Position numbers and translations under genes: made by a program
Part shown: in pieces, positions 21,976 through 36,914 of the stretch
How the letters are laid out: every line of letters starts with the position of its first letter
How positions within the stretch are numbered: position 1 is the first letter of the stretch
DNA from: Gonapodya prolifera JEL478
Lineage: Eukaryota; Monoblepharomycota; Monoblepharidomycetes; Monoblepharidales; Gonapodyaceae
DNA: 64,000 bases
Direction: 5' to 3'
NCBI GenBank assembly: GCA_001574975.1
Contig: KQ965770.1
Coordinates: forward strand, 140,960-204,959
Notes under the pieces: generated by a model
Seen by the model: the letters and a program-made list of their open reading frames with translations, nothing else
Told to the model about the DNA's origin: nothing
Databases searched by the model: none

Positions 21976-23568
21976 TCATGACGTGGAAAATTGAAGTGAG
22001 TGTTGATCAGCGGATCGTGAGGGACATGAGATGGTGGGAAGTCTGGGTGTCATTTCATGACGCACACAAACAGGAAAAACGAACCACCTCAACGACGCCC
22101 CAACGTTATTCTGGATGACTTCCGTCTGGTGCAGATCCAAAAACGGCCCCACCTTGACATACAAGTAGACCGAGTTCTTGAAGTTGTTGAACGTGTACAT
22201 TTTCTTGGTCGGCGTGTGCGGATCCAGTGTCCAGACTTCGTAACTTTGAGCTTGCCCGGTCGTCTCGTTTGATTTCGCTTGAAGCAGCCAAAGGAAGGTG
22301 TTATAGGCCAGTTGGTCCGCCACTCCCTGGTACGTCAGACCAAGCTTGAACTGATCGACTGGACTCCCGGCCAATACGGGGGAGGCTGGGCTCGTGCACA
22401 GGTGGTTCGAATCGGCCGTGTCGCAGTTCATTCCGAATGTCGTCAACGTTCTGGCGGTGAATGCAATGGGGGCCAATTGTCAAGGTCGGCCGTTGGCCGT
22501 TGGCAGTTTGCATTCGCAATCATGGGTTTTGATAATTGCGCAGACCGCAGCAACTCATGTCAGGCATTGCGTCTTCCCCCAAAATGGAACATTCTGGATG
22601 TCCAAATAGGATTTTGCATCTTTGCCTCCCGTTGCAAGCAGGTACCGTCCACCGATTGCAGAAAAAATGGGGTAGATGTGCTCTTCAAGTTTTCATGGGA
22701 ACAAGGGGGTGAAAGGTCGGGCAAAGAGGTTTTGCAGTCAGACCACGCCCAAGTGAAAACAATGTCCCCACTGACTTTCTGCAAGTTGGACCAGAACACG
22801 CTCGAGCAACCACCGCTTCTGAACCTGACGCCGGACGTGTACCAAGCATCTCCAATGCGCTCGTGGGTCCCAATGATGACATTCCCCACGAGCTTGCCGC
22901 CCTCGCTCAAGGGGAGATTATTGCCAAACAGGACCGAAAACCCGCACTGGCTCCCGCCGATGCAGAACTCGGCGTTCTCGAAATTGGTGAGTCGCGGGTC
23001 GAGGTTGAATTTGGGGTTGCCGGAAACCTGCGTCCGGGTCGGTCGGTGAGAATCATGAGAGAACAGCGTGCAGACCAAAAAATGTTGAAACCCACGGTGT
23101 AAGAGCGGTAAGGCTTCGCTGAGGCGGAAGCTTGACCGGCGTCTTGCCACTCCCACAGCTGTATGGGTGTTTTGAGCAGGGGTCCGGACGGACGGGACGG
23201 ACAGATGAGAGCGAGTATTGTACGGATTTGGGAATCGGTAGGGTTAGAAAGCGACATCACTGTCTCGGCGATACAAAAGTGCAAGTGCGAATTTCGAAAG
23301 CGAACCTAACCTCGAGGCTGCTCTGTGTTCCCACGGGACACAGAACGAGTTCCATGACAGGCCCCGAGTGTGGGAACCGGAGCCCGGACTCCCTAATCAC
23401 TGCGGTGCGGTTGACGTTGTCTCGCTTGAATAGGGGGCGAGCAAGCGTTGCGAATGGCAAGAGGGAGGTTGAGATGAGAGCGGTGAGCGTGAGCGTGATT
23501 GTGAGGAGGCTTGTGACCAAAAAGAGGGAGCGGGAGCGGAGCAAACGGTGAGAATTAGGAAGCGACAT
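21976..23568 (-). CDS. Predicted secreted or membrane-anchored protein, unknown function
   Basis: The ATG at 23568 opens MSLPNSHRLLRSRSLFLVTS, continuing into a long Leu/Thr/Ser hydrophobic stretch, which looks like a signal peptide or signal anchor. It is followed by exons with SGPVMELVLCPVGTQSSLE, FENAEFCIGGSQCGFSVLFG, IIGTHERIGDAWYTSGVRF, IYPIFSAIGGRYLLATGGKD and, near the end, VYLYVKVGPFLDLHQTEVIQ. Paired cysteines and the absence of further membrane helices fit an extracytoplasmic beta-rich domain. Several introns are evident and the exact joins are not resolved, so the 3' end at 21976 is provisional. No family was recognised. Confidence 0.5.
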
Positions 23569-24786
23569 GCGACATGCGCGATGCTTCATTGCGGAGGCAG
23601 GCGCTTACCGTGCAGTCATTATAACTTAAATTGGAAGGCCGGCTCAGTCAGGATGCAGGAGACCCGCTTTTGTATGGGGGGCGTTTTGCAAGTGCCGCCA
23701 CCAGAGGTGCCGAGTCAACCGCACATGATGTCTTGGCGACCTCGTAGCTCGAAAGTATGTGTATTGAGCTTGCTTGAGGAACATGGTTTGCGGTGGCGCA
23801 GGTCGGGTGTAACCCTTCTATCACGTCATATCATATACACCTTCACACCGAATATTCTCAATATTGCCTTTTCTTTTCTTTGCGATACACGTACATTGCT
23901 ATGCTATGCCATGCTATGCTCAGTTGAGCACGAAAAGAAGCTCTCCTTGACGAGTTCCCCGCGCATCGACGAGTACTTACTGCGCGTCGGGGTGCATTCG
24001 CCCCCACGGCGGACGTCTCGCTTCACTCTATAGCCTCGGTCAGTGATAATGTGGATACTCCTCGACCCCACTCCCTTTGGTGTACAGACGCTTCGCTCTC
24101 TGCCGAGTCGGACATGGTCCCCGGGACTACCCGCTACACAGTGCACCCCCGGATCTTCGGTCAGTGTTATCGTGCCTAGGTCTCGCCATCGCTCCGCAAG
24201 AGTATTCCGCTCCGAGGTGTACATATCCGCCGGACGCCCGCCCTCACGTCGCTCGCGTCCTTGGTTGGTCAGGTCGGCCTTTGGCACTTTGGCCTCGGCC
24301 GCTCGCAACGTCGGGAGTGTGAGATTCTAACGATGCACGATGCGATCGCGCGCTCGAGGCTATCTCATCCGATTGCATACCCTACCCCCCATGGAGTCTT
24401 GAGAGATTGGACGCACGCCAGGATCGAAAGATTGGTAAGCGGTATCGGAACACGGGAACAAAACGGAATGTCCGGAGTCACGCGAACACGTAATAGGTAC
24501 GCCCGGACGGGTAAATTAGGACGGCTAAAAGTCAATGGTCCGCGGAATGCCGCTCGGATGCAGAAGACGTCGGCGGCGGGGGCGTGGGAGTGCAGAACGT
24601 TGAGCGAAAGGTGACGCGCGCGACGCGACGGGCGTTGAAGTGGAAGTGTGGTAACGAGGGCGCAGCGTACGTACTGTGCAAAGGTAAGGTGACGATGGCA
24701 AGTGGACCTGTGCCGGGTAAACTCTAACATCCTATTCCCGTGCAAGCGGAAGTGTGGCAAATATATGACTGCTTGGATATCAGCCG
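23569..24786. other. Intergenic stretch without a recognisable gene
   Basis: About 1.2 kb between divergent genes. It includes an ATGCTATGC-type short repeat around 23898-23922 and a CpG-rich segment at about 23950-24400 that opens long frames on both strands. These look like composition effects: none shows a known motif and the frames overlap antisense. Confidence 0.4.
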
Positions 24787-27700
24787 ATGCAGGGACTCGC
24801 ACTCCATCCAGCGAGAGACAGCGACAGCGTTGGTGGTCTGACCAGCGAAACGGGCGCATCGCAGGGCATCGGCCAGGATTCGATGGTGGCACTCGCGGAG
24901 AGGTGGCACACAAAGTCAAGCCAGCAGACTGCGCAGCCACTTGAGGCAGTCACGGAGGGAGTCAGCACAACGGCGTACAGCGACGACGCAGAGGCGGTGC
25001 CCAGGCCGAGTGTGGACTGGCACGAGAGAACCCAGGACGACGTGTCCGATTTGGTGAGCGGGGTTCCCTGTCCCATCATGTCTTGTCTGCTTATGTGAGC
25101 GCAGCTGACATTGCTCTTGTTCTGGCGCTGCGCTGCGCTGCGTTGCGTGCTGTGTGTGTACATGTGCATGTTGCATCGTGTGGGCATTATGCCACGACGT
25201 GCATGTGCGTGTGCATGACCAGGACAGCGAAAGCGACTTCGACACCGTCGGTGGAGCAGAGGGAGCAGAGGGAAAGCACCCAGGGGTAGCGGAACTCTTT
25301 GTCAAGTCGTTTATTTCAAAGCAGGAGTGAGTTGGGAGTCAGAGCATTCCGAGACGTGTCAAGGGTCTGACGCCACGCGCTCCGGGCCTGGACTGGTACA
25401 CCACACCTTGCCACGACCCACATCCCTTTGTCACCCGCCCCCACCCTCCCCCTCTGCCCCCACTCCCCACTCCCCGCTCCCCCCACCTCCCCACCACAGA
25501 CAAGTCATCTACCCCAAAGAACAACGCACCTTTGACAAACGCTTTCCCGAGCTCGTCCTCCTCACGGCTGCGGCGGAGAGCGTGGGTGTGAATTTGGTTA
25601 CGACGTGTGGGTGTTGGTGGTGGGAAGGTGGAGGAGGGAGTGGGGAGAGTGGGGAGAGTGGGGCTTGGATGGAGGGGAGGAAAGGATGAGGGATGGTGGA
25701 GGCTGAATGGGAGTCACCAGACGAGCACTGGAGGGGACTGAATGCAACGAAAGGACGAAGGGCTCGTTGTGTTGACTGGAGGACCGAGCGGCACAAAAGG
25801 GCTAGGCGATGGGCACCGATGGAGGCGAATACCCAACCACGGGTTGGACAGACGTATAGCACTTTCCACCACAACGAAGCACACTCGCACTCGCTCCATC
25901 ACCTCTTACATCCCTTTCCCACCCCCCTTTCCCCCCTACAGACTTCTCCGCCTCCTACGAATACACCCCCTCCGCCCGTGGCAAAATCTACCTCACGCCC
26001 TCCTACTTCTGCTTCTTTGGCAAATCCTTCACGCGCGTCGCCAAAGTCATCTTGCCCTGGGTCCGTATCGTGTCCGTCGAGCGCGCCCCCGCCATCGCGC
26101 CCGTTGCCGTGCTGAAAGTCGCCTCAGGGATAAAAGTGACGGACCAGGACGGGTTCAAATACGTTTTTGGGGTGGTTATGAAGAGGGAGAAGGTGTTGGC
26201 AGCTGTTGTTGACGCGTGGAAAATGGCTTTACGGGTGGGTACTGGGTTGTGTGCCGGGGGGGGGGGGGGGTTGCGCCCTGCGAAGGCGTGTTTCTGCTCC
26301 TGTTCCACGTGGAGCGTGCACAGTTCTCACCTCCCACCACCTCCCCCAGATCGCCGGTAAAGACACCTCCCTCCCACGAAGCACATCCTCTGCGTCCGAT
26401 TTGCACACGGACCACTCGTCCTCTCCCACACAGGCGACACTCGAACTACCCACCTCTCCCCTCGACACTTCCGCTCCCGCTCCCGCTGCCCCCGTCTCCC
26501 CCGCACCCGCACCGCAACCGCCCTCGTCGGGGTTTTTCCGCTCGGTGAAGCAATCCGATACTACGACGTCCCTCACACCCTCCTCCCTCACCATCGCACC
26601 GACAACCGTGTGCCCCACACCCGTACAATCCACCATGTCCATCATCAAGGACAAGCTCGTGCCCAACTTCCTCCACGCCCCGCCAGCCGCTGAGGAGACC
26701 GAGGGGAGGTTGTCGGGGTCGCTTTCTGATACGCCGCCTGCTTCGGGGACAGTCAGCCAGGCACAGACGCAGACCCTCCCCCGAGTGACTGACGGCTCAA
26801 CAGCGGGGAAGAAACGGCGCCCGAGCGACCCTGGCCGGGGCGCGTCGCCGTCACTCAACCCCGTCGTTTCACCTTCGGCCGTACCTTCGATACCACCCAT
26901 CACTGGCGCCGCCGGCGCTGCTCCCGCTCCAACCAAAGGCGGGTCCACCCGTCCCATCACCGTAACCCCCCCTCCACGCCCAGCCTTCCCCGCGCCCACG
27001 ACGTGTGGCTGCACGGACCACCTCGCACACACGGTCCTGCGCGCCACCTTCCCCACCACGCCTCGCGCGCTGCTGCTTTCCATATTCGGGGAGGAGGACG
27101 CCCCAGGTAACGGTGCCGCGTGGTGCGCCGCGCAGAGGGCGCGGGGAAGCGAGGTCGTCGCATTGCCCAAGTGGGACCGCAAGACCATCAATGCGGGGCC
27201 GGAGGGGTGGACGAGGAGGGCGATTGATTATTTTGTGAAAGTGCCGATGTGTGAGTTTGCGTTGTGGAACGAGGAATGTGGGTTGGGTGTGGGTCTCACG
27301 AAGGTTTGGTGCTAGATCCCCGCACGCCGTCGCGGGAGGAACAGACGCTCGTGAAAGCCGGGCCTGGGTGAGTGCGACCGTCTTTATTGCTGTCTTCGTC
27401 ACAACGTTCTGACTCCATCACCCCAATGCAGACTGTACGTCGTCGACACCGTCGTGCGCACACCGAAAGTACCCCTTGGCGATACCTTCTCCATCGCGTG
27501 CAAGTGAGTCTTCGTGAATGGGGTACGAGCTTCCGTGACGGTGATCTGACGTCGCTCTGAAATAGATACTGCATCACCAGCCTGGGAAACGGTCAGTCGC
27601 AACTGCTCGTCACGACGAAATTGGAATGGTCCAGGAGGAGTTTGTTGAGTGGTACGTTTTGCAGGGCTGGCGTGCTTGGATATGAAATTGTGTTTGATGT

Positions 27701-28480
27701 GTTCGTTCCACGTGATCCCCCCCGCCGCCCCCTCACCCCCCTGCCGCAGGCCAAATCGAAAAGGCAGCAATCGAGGGCCAAGTTGACTACGGCAAACGCG
27801 TCCAAACCGAAATCATGAACCAACTCGGCTCCACCTCCTCCATGGCTTCCCTCCTTGCCGCACCCGCCGCGAACGGCACTATCCCCGCTCCGCCAACCGT
27901 CATCGCCGCGCGTCTACCATCCCACACCGACCGCACGGGCCCCGAATCTGCATGGGACCGTCTCGTGACGGCCTTCCTCGACTGGCTCACGTACCTTCTC
28001 ACATCAGCCACATCTGACGACGCCACCTCGACCCGGTCCCGCCGGAGGAGTCGCGATGGGATCAGCATGTTTGGGATAGCAGTGGTGATGGGCGTCCTGG
28101 CCGTTGCGTGCAGTGTTACGTTCTCCAGCCTGTACTGGGCCTCGGTGACCAATGCGAACCTGGACCGGACGATGCTTGCGCTGGCCGTCGTAAACAACAA
28201 TAGGGGCCCCGTTAATTACTTGGGTGCCAGAAGAGATGCAGTGGGGGCAGCAGGAGTACCGCGGGTACCCTTGTTCATGGACTCTGGTGCACCCGCGGAG
28301 GCGAACTTGGGACGGGCGAAAGTGGCCGAGCTCCGGAAGAGAGCTGCAGAGCTGCACTTATTGCTTGCGGATCTGGAGGGAGATATTGGCGAACTGACTG
28401 GTGCTAGTGCCGGAGCTGGGGGCAGTGGTGCAGCTAGCTCGGGAACTGCACCAAACGAGGAACACCAACAACGGGCGTGA
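24787..28480 (+). CDS. GRAM and VASt domain lipid-transfer protein with C-terminal membrane anchor (LAM/GRAMD1-like)
   Basis: Proteins of this type sit in the ER at membrane contact sites, bind the partner membrane through a PH-like GRAM domain, and carry sterol in a StART-like VASt domain. The N-terminus from ATG 24787 is acidic and disordered. The GRAM domain spans exons with EQRTFDKRFPELVLL, FSASYEYTPSARGKIYLTPS followed by YFCFFGKSF, and ILPWVRIVSVERAPAI. A long Ser/Pro/Thr linker follows. VASt begins near CGCTDHLAHTVLRATFPTTP and continues with PKWDRKTINAGPEGWTRRAI and LYVVDTVVRTPKVPLGDTFS. The helix MFGIAVVMGVLAVACSVTF anchors the protein, followed by a short coiled-coil-like tail to the stop at 28480. 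At least six introns were joined by eye. It resembles yeast Lam/Ysp proteins and GRAMD1. Confidence 0.85.
26256..26270. repeat. Poly-G run in an intron of the GRAM-VASt gene
   Basis: About 15 consecutive G on the plus strand, between the GRAM exon donor and the next acceptor. Such runs are prone to length error in assembly and could form a G-quadruplex in the nascent RNA. Confidence 0.9.
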
Positions 28481-29089
28481 TTCTCCCACCACACCCTCAT
28501 ACCACCATTTTCTCAGATTTATTCTGCTTCTCTTTTTTGCGATGTATATACCCTACGCAACTACGACTTACCGTGCCTGTGGTAGATCAGTTTTGTACAT
28601 AGATGTGAAGTAATGCTTTGACGTAACAGTTTACAAAGGCATTGTGGGTACCATAAAGAGAGCACTGCAGTCGCCATTCGTATTTAATTCAAATGTTACG
28701 TATGTATAGATGACCACACGTGACCAAAGCGGACGTTGAAGCGGCGACAAGACCACGCGCGGCACACTGCGAGTCGCGCTGCATCACCAAGCAATCCGTT
28801 GGGCTCGTCAACGGCACCAGCCGACCGGTTTTGCGCATCTTCTCTGTGGAAACACGATCAGGCGCAGGGACTTCGTGCGTCACGCCGCTCGGCTGCTTTC
28901 ACCCTTCCTTCCTTGACATCCCGGCGTCCTTTTGCTCCTTCTTTCCACGTATCTCCTTGATCATCCCACGCTCGCCACGGTTCCCCGTGTTCCCTCTCAA
29001 CCCAGCGAAGCCACCCACAACCACAACCACCACCGGCCACTCCCCGCTCCCTTCCTCCCTCGTATTTTTACAACAATCTCACCCTCCCA
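28481..29089. other. Intergenic gap upstream of repeat-protein gene
   Basis: Holds the 3' flank of the GRAM-VASt gene and probably the promoter of the repeat-protein gene. A frame across 28720-29277 is Ser/Pro/Thr-rich without recognisable motifs and ends at a stop. Nothing else was seen. Confidence 0.35.
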
Positions 29090-31093
29090 TTGCATCCCTC
29101 TCAAGCTGGCGAGGAATATGGGCCGGAACTTCCTCCCGCAGCAGAACCAAACTCCGAACGCTCACGCAAGCAGAAACGTTCAAAAGGACAGACCACGAAT
29201 GTGGACGGACGGGATCAGTCCAAGAAAGACATCATTGGGGACGTCAAACGGTCCCTGAAACGGAAGAGACGTGGTGAAGCGCCTGCCCCGGACTCTACGA
29301 AGAGGATGCCACCGACACTCATTCGCGGAAGAAGGCTACGCCGAAGGAACGAAAACCCCAAAAGTCAAAGAAATCGCAGAGGGGGAGCGGCCACAATGGT
29401 CGAGTCGGGACGGTACCTGGTGTTTCGTATCGCCGAAAGAGAGAGCATGCACGTTCGCGGTCGTCGACCCCCGCATCGCAAGAGGCCACCAAAGTTCCTC
29501 CTCCGAGCGACCCTCATCGCGGTGCAAACGTGCTCCCACCACCCGCAACCGGTGCCGATCTCGGTCACCATCACCATCACCGCCATGGACACCCCGCGTG
29601 GTGTCAAGGCACCCACCGGCAACCGGCGATCCCGTCATTGGTGACCTTCGACCTGCTCCGTTGCTTCCACCATGTGGACTACTCGCCTACAATCGCGTCG
29701 AGGGCGGCTGTACCGCCATGCGATGGCAAATTAACGCGTGAGCGCGATGAGGATGGTGGTGGTAGAGGACTGGTCGGATTTCCTGGTCCGATATGTAGGG
29801 AAGCCAGCGGAGCTCCGAGGCCGCCGCCGATGTGGGATGCGAGTCGTGGGGTGCAGGAAAGGGCGGGGGATGATGGGCCTGTCGGCGCAACATCGGGCTC
29901 AGGAAGAGCTGCCGTGGACGATCATGGTGCACAGTGGGATGCGGAGAACATGGCCGGTCGTGGTGGCCTGACGGGGACTGGGAGTGGGACGGTTGGACGA
30001 GGATGGACGGTCATGCGTGGGAGGGCGGTGGGGCGAGGGCGGACGACTGGACGAATGGGGCCACAAGAGGCGAGCTGCCAGTTTTTGTACTTTTACAATG
30101 TTTTGATTGTCTTTTGTGCACCGCAGCGCAATGGTTTCCACAGTGGAACCAGCGCGACAAGACGCATTCCACCCCATACAAGCGCCAATTCCCCAGTACC
30201 CTTACAACGGCGGCTCACCACCGTGCAACCCTACTCCCCCGCCGCGAGAGGTGCAGCCTCCAGGAATTGGCCCTGATGCGTTCTTTGGAGGACCACCACT
30301 GTACGCACATGGTCCCCTGCCCCATCATGGGCCGCCTCCCGGAATTGGCCCTGGTGTGTTCGTGGGGGGACCTCCTTTGTACGCGCATGGTCCCCCGCCG
30401 CATCATGGGCCGCCTCCCGGAATCACCCCTGTTATGTTCGTAGGAGGGCCACCAATATATGCCCCTTCTCTCACTCCGCAACATGGACTGACCCCAGGAA
30501 CGTACCCCGGAGCGTACGCCCCATTTCCCCCGCCAAGGCAGGGTCCTCCTTCAGGTATGGGGCCTGGTCCATTCCTTGGTGGGCCACCAATATACGGCCC
30601 TGGTCTGCTACTGCAACATGAACTGCCCCAAGCAGCATACCCTGGTGCGTATACCCTAGTTCGCACGCCGTGGCAGGGTGCTCCTCTGGGAATGGCCCCA
30701 GGAGCTTTCTTGGATGACTACGCGCGAAGGGTGGGTTTGGGAGGCTGTGACTCAGGTGTAGCAGTGGGGCGAGGGATGGGCATGGTCAGCATGGGGAATG
30801 GTGGGCCTGGCACAGAAGCCCCAAGAAGTGATGTTATGCGGCCTGTGCCATTTGTGTCATATGGTGACGGGGGAACAGCAGATACATTGGAAACAGGGCA
30901 AGGCTTCAGACCCACCAGATGGGGTATGGGCGGTTGGATCCAAGGAGACTCTGGGGGACCCACACAAGGTCCAAATAAGGACCGCACAGGTGGTGGATCT
31001 GGCCCTGGAAGTGGGGCAGCTGGACGTAACAGGAGACTTTCACAGAGTGGGGTTGCTGTGCAACTCATGCAAGCCGCAATGCCACCGCCCTGA
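29090..31093 (+). CDS. Low-complexity protein with Pro/Gly-rich tandem repeats
   Basis: The best-supported part starts at about 29278 and runs to a stop at 31093. An intron (GTTTTT..GCACCGCAG, ending at 30126) joins EASC to HAMVSTVEPARQ in frame. The first half is charged and Ser/Arg/Lys-rich (PKERKPQKSKKSQRG, HHHHHRHGHP), then Gly/Arg-rich. The second half carries 26-residue repeats of the form GIGPxxFxGGPPLYAHGPxP plus HHGPPP, alternating later with 19-residue units. A basic upstream frame at 29090-29280 (GDVKRSLKRKRRG) may belong to it, but the join was not resolved. No catalytic domain is visible. A role in RNA binding, the cell surface or condensates would all be guesses. Confidence 0.5.
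30263..30688 (+). repeat. In-frame tandem repeat, 78-bp and 57-bp units
   Basis: Units of 78 bp lie at 30263-30340, 30341-30418 and 30419-30496. A 57-bp unit follows at 30497-30553, another 78-bp unit at 30554-30631 and a second 57-bp unit at 30632-30688. The first two 78-bp units are nearly identical at DNA level; the others have drifted. All keep the reading frame, with GGPP[LI]Y as the most conserved peptide. Confidence 0.85.
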
Positions 31094-33887
31094 GAGCGGG
31101 GACCCTTGTGGAGGTGGCGGTGGAGCTGGAAGCACAGATGGATGCAACCAAAAGATTTTGGTACAAGGTGCAGCTGAGAGGATACCACGGGTGGGGTAGT
31201 GGAGAGCAAGAATGAGAGAGAGGAGGGTCAGGTAGAGTCAGAGAGCGGGAACTGGAGATGGATTGGGAAAGTGGGGTTTGTGGGGCCTTGCCCCCCACGC
31301 TGAACGAGTGCCCTGCAGCAGATGAGGCGGGATCAAGGGAAGTTACAGGAAGTACACTCGACGAGAGCGGGATAGGGAAAGGAGAGGGGCGGCAAGAGGG
31401 ATGGGGGGAGAGACGGAGAGACGGATGACAAGGAGAGTGGGGAGTGGTGGCAAGAGGGAAGCGGGGAGAGATGGGGAGACTGGCAGTGAGAGGGAGAGGA
31501 AGAAGTCGAAAAGGAAGTGATGGTTGTGGGTAATGATAATTGGACAAAATGTAGTTTCTTGAGAAGCCAAAAGGGTTTTCTGAATCAATGCAATCTAATA
31601 TTCTTCATCGTTGTTTGTTTTCACCATCATATGCATTCCCTTTAACGAGATACAATGCCTGATACTTTTGCACCTCAAAACTTCATCCGGAGTTGCAATA
31701 ATCACTTCTGAGTGCTGCCAGTTTCAGTGCTCTGGCTGCACTGGTGCCGTCTCCTCTCTCCATCCTGGAATTGTCTTAAGGCGTGGACCCTATGGATTGA
31801 TCACTGGTGTTACTGGATCTTGAAACGATTCGCCTCCATCCATGCCACGGTTCATCATGAGCCACTGCAATCTTCACAGGACACCGCTGAGCGTGAGTAA
31901 GAGGCAAAAGTTGAATGGTGCAACACACTCAGGTGAAGGCTTGGAGTCCGTTGAGTACCTTGTGCTGCGCTTTGCGACTTGCATCTCATCTACTCAACAT
32001 GCTTCATCCAATTGTAGCTTCCACCTTTCATTGATCACCAGTGATCCGGTGCTCCATCGTCCAGCCCCGGGCCCAGGCTTTCCGATTTCCCACCAAGTGT
32101 CTCGTGCCTGTCCAACATCTGTCCAAGTCACAATCGAATCCCAAATGCTCTTGATTCCGGACCGGAACAACACAAGTAGACTATGAGCCTGTAGAGTTTG
32201 TTTCTTTGCAGTGAAGAAAAAGCACAAACAAGGAGTGCTTGTGTTTATTGCCAGCAAATGCAACAAAGCATTCGACTGTGAAGCCTTGCATAGTAAAACA
32301 CACACTGCAACATGTAATGTACTATGGCATTGTCAATCTGTTATACAACTATTCAAACAACACTTTGGGCACACCGAATCACTCCTCGATGACGTTATCG
32401 GCGCCAGACAAGACAATCTCAAATTTGGTGTATGTGGCAGCATTGTCCATCCGTTTAGTGCCTGAATACCTTGTCCCACTCCATTGACTTGAACGTGCAT
32501 CACCCTCCCTCAGCAAGGTTAGCGAGCAGCGGAGTGGAGTGCTGGAGTGAGCCGGCAGCATGGATGAACACTGGAGGCGGGAATTAGTTCCAGATTGTTC
32601 ATACCAAGCGCTTTTACACCTACCAGCAACATTGAACAATGTTGCCATCAATTCTAAGTGACTCAACAGAATGGAAAAGTCTTCAACCTGGGCTGGGATG
32701 TTTTGAAATTTGTCCAGGTCAATGACCTGATGCAACAAAATGCAAGGCGAAAGGTAAGAGCAAGAAAGAGGTTGCTACCGGAAGCAAGGAGGCAGTACAC
32801 ACCACCAGCCTGCAGCTCTTCTCATTGCGGAAGAGGACGTTGAGGTCAGAAACAAATTCTAGCGGCCTTCCAGTGGGCATGGTTGGCACGAAGACCTGTT
32901 TGATGTGGAGCAATTTTGTTGGATCAACAGGGAGGTGGAAGGGCGTGGCAGATTGTTCCCAGCAGGCGGTAATGGCAGGTTGACATGCCGCAAGCCACAC
33001 GACAAGCGGGACAGCAACACAAGGCCCGCTCATGCAAGATCCCACTGCAAGCTTACTTCCTCACGCCGGAGGGCAGAACAATCTGATGCAAGCCCCTGCT
33101 CAGGTGTCTCACGGCACCGGCATGCAGGGTTTGCTTGTACAAGACCCAGCGGGAACAACACGTTGGAGGTCAGTGAAGCTATCTGTTGGAAGATATTGTG
33201 ACGACTATCTCACACACTTCGCTGCATCAGCTCTCCTGCTCTAACCGCTGGGTCAGTAACCTCTCCAAGTGGCTTGAGCGGTATGGCCACGCTCACAGTC
33301 ACCACTGCAATTGGTAGCAGGGCAGCCTTGCCAGTTGCCGCTGCCACAACCCACTGTTTGTTTGCTCTCTTAGAGGACCCGGGTGCTTTTCCCAATGTGA
33401 CCACTGTCCCTTACAGTGGGCCCAGCGCTCATGGCATTGGGCAAGGTAAGGGAGTGTTTGTCGCTTGGCGTTGGTTCTCATGCCCGTAATCCGAATGCAG
33501 TTCACCGCTACGTCACCAGACGGACTTGCGGTTGTCCCTCAGCAAATGTTTAATGTCAAAATGGTGTATTGCGACAGGTAAGCATCTGTCCGGCCGCATT
33601 TTGGGTTGTCTTACTGACGTTGTCTTGTACGTTTACCTGGTTCTGTTGTTCGGCGCCTAAACACCATGCTCGTCCATGAATAGTCTGTGGACGGACGAAA
33701 ACATCTTTCGGTCCAATGTAATTGCCACATTTTTACTACATACGACAGCCCCGGGGCAACGCTGTCACGTCTAGCTTTATATTTTTTCAGTTCCAAACTC
33801 TATGGTATAGAGACCCTGTACATAAAAGAAACAACCACCATCCTCCAGAACAAGCAGCCGACCACCATTACCACCAGGCTCATTCGC
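31094..33887. other. 2.8-kb stretch with no recognisable gene
   Basis: The first 500 bases are purine-rich repeats of GAGAGGG type. Beyond that, short frames occur on both strands. Some look exon-like on the minus strand (IKQVFVPTMPTGRPLEFVSD, AQVEDFSILLSHLELMATLF, WTDVGQARDTWWEIGKPGPG) and some on the plus strand (SPDGLAVVPQQMFNVKMVYC, flanked by AG and GT). They could be decayed exons, but no consistent gene model or known family emerged, and no reverse transcriptase or transposase motif was seen. Confidence 0.4.

Positions 33888-36914
<3,027 letters not shown>

Noticed and set aside
23904-24308. Long minus-strand frame in CpG-rich sequence, overlapping a plus-strand frame
   Set aside because: Both strands are open at once, no motif is recognisable and there is no splice pattern. 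The openness is explained by GC-rich composition.
24000-24310. Possible rRNA spacer or tRNA gene
   Set aside because: No conserved rRNA core sequence was recognised, and no cloverleaf with a GGTTCGANNCC arm could be drawn here or elsewhere in the window.
26229-27191. 320-codon minus-strand frame
   Set aside because: It is antisense to the Ser/Pro linker and VASt exons of the GRAM-VASt gene and has a shadow composition (Gly/Val/Arg-rich).
29090-29644. Basic frame read as a nuclear protein on its own
   Set aside because: Its first part may join the repeat-protein gene, but its second half is in a different frame from the better-supported reading, so it was not called separately.
30263-30688. 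Possible CRISPR-like or satellite array
   Set aside because: Units are contiguous without spacers, keep a reading frame and encode a Pro/Gly motif; this is a coding tandem repeat in a eukaryote.
31994-33045. Possible transposase remnant
   Set aside because: No DDE-like spacing, no terminal inverted repeats and no target duplication could be seen; only shreds of protein-like sequence are present.
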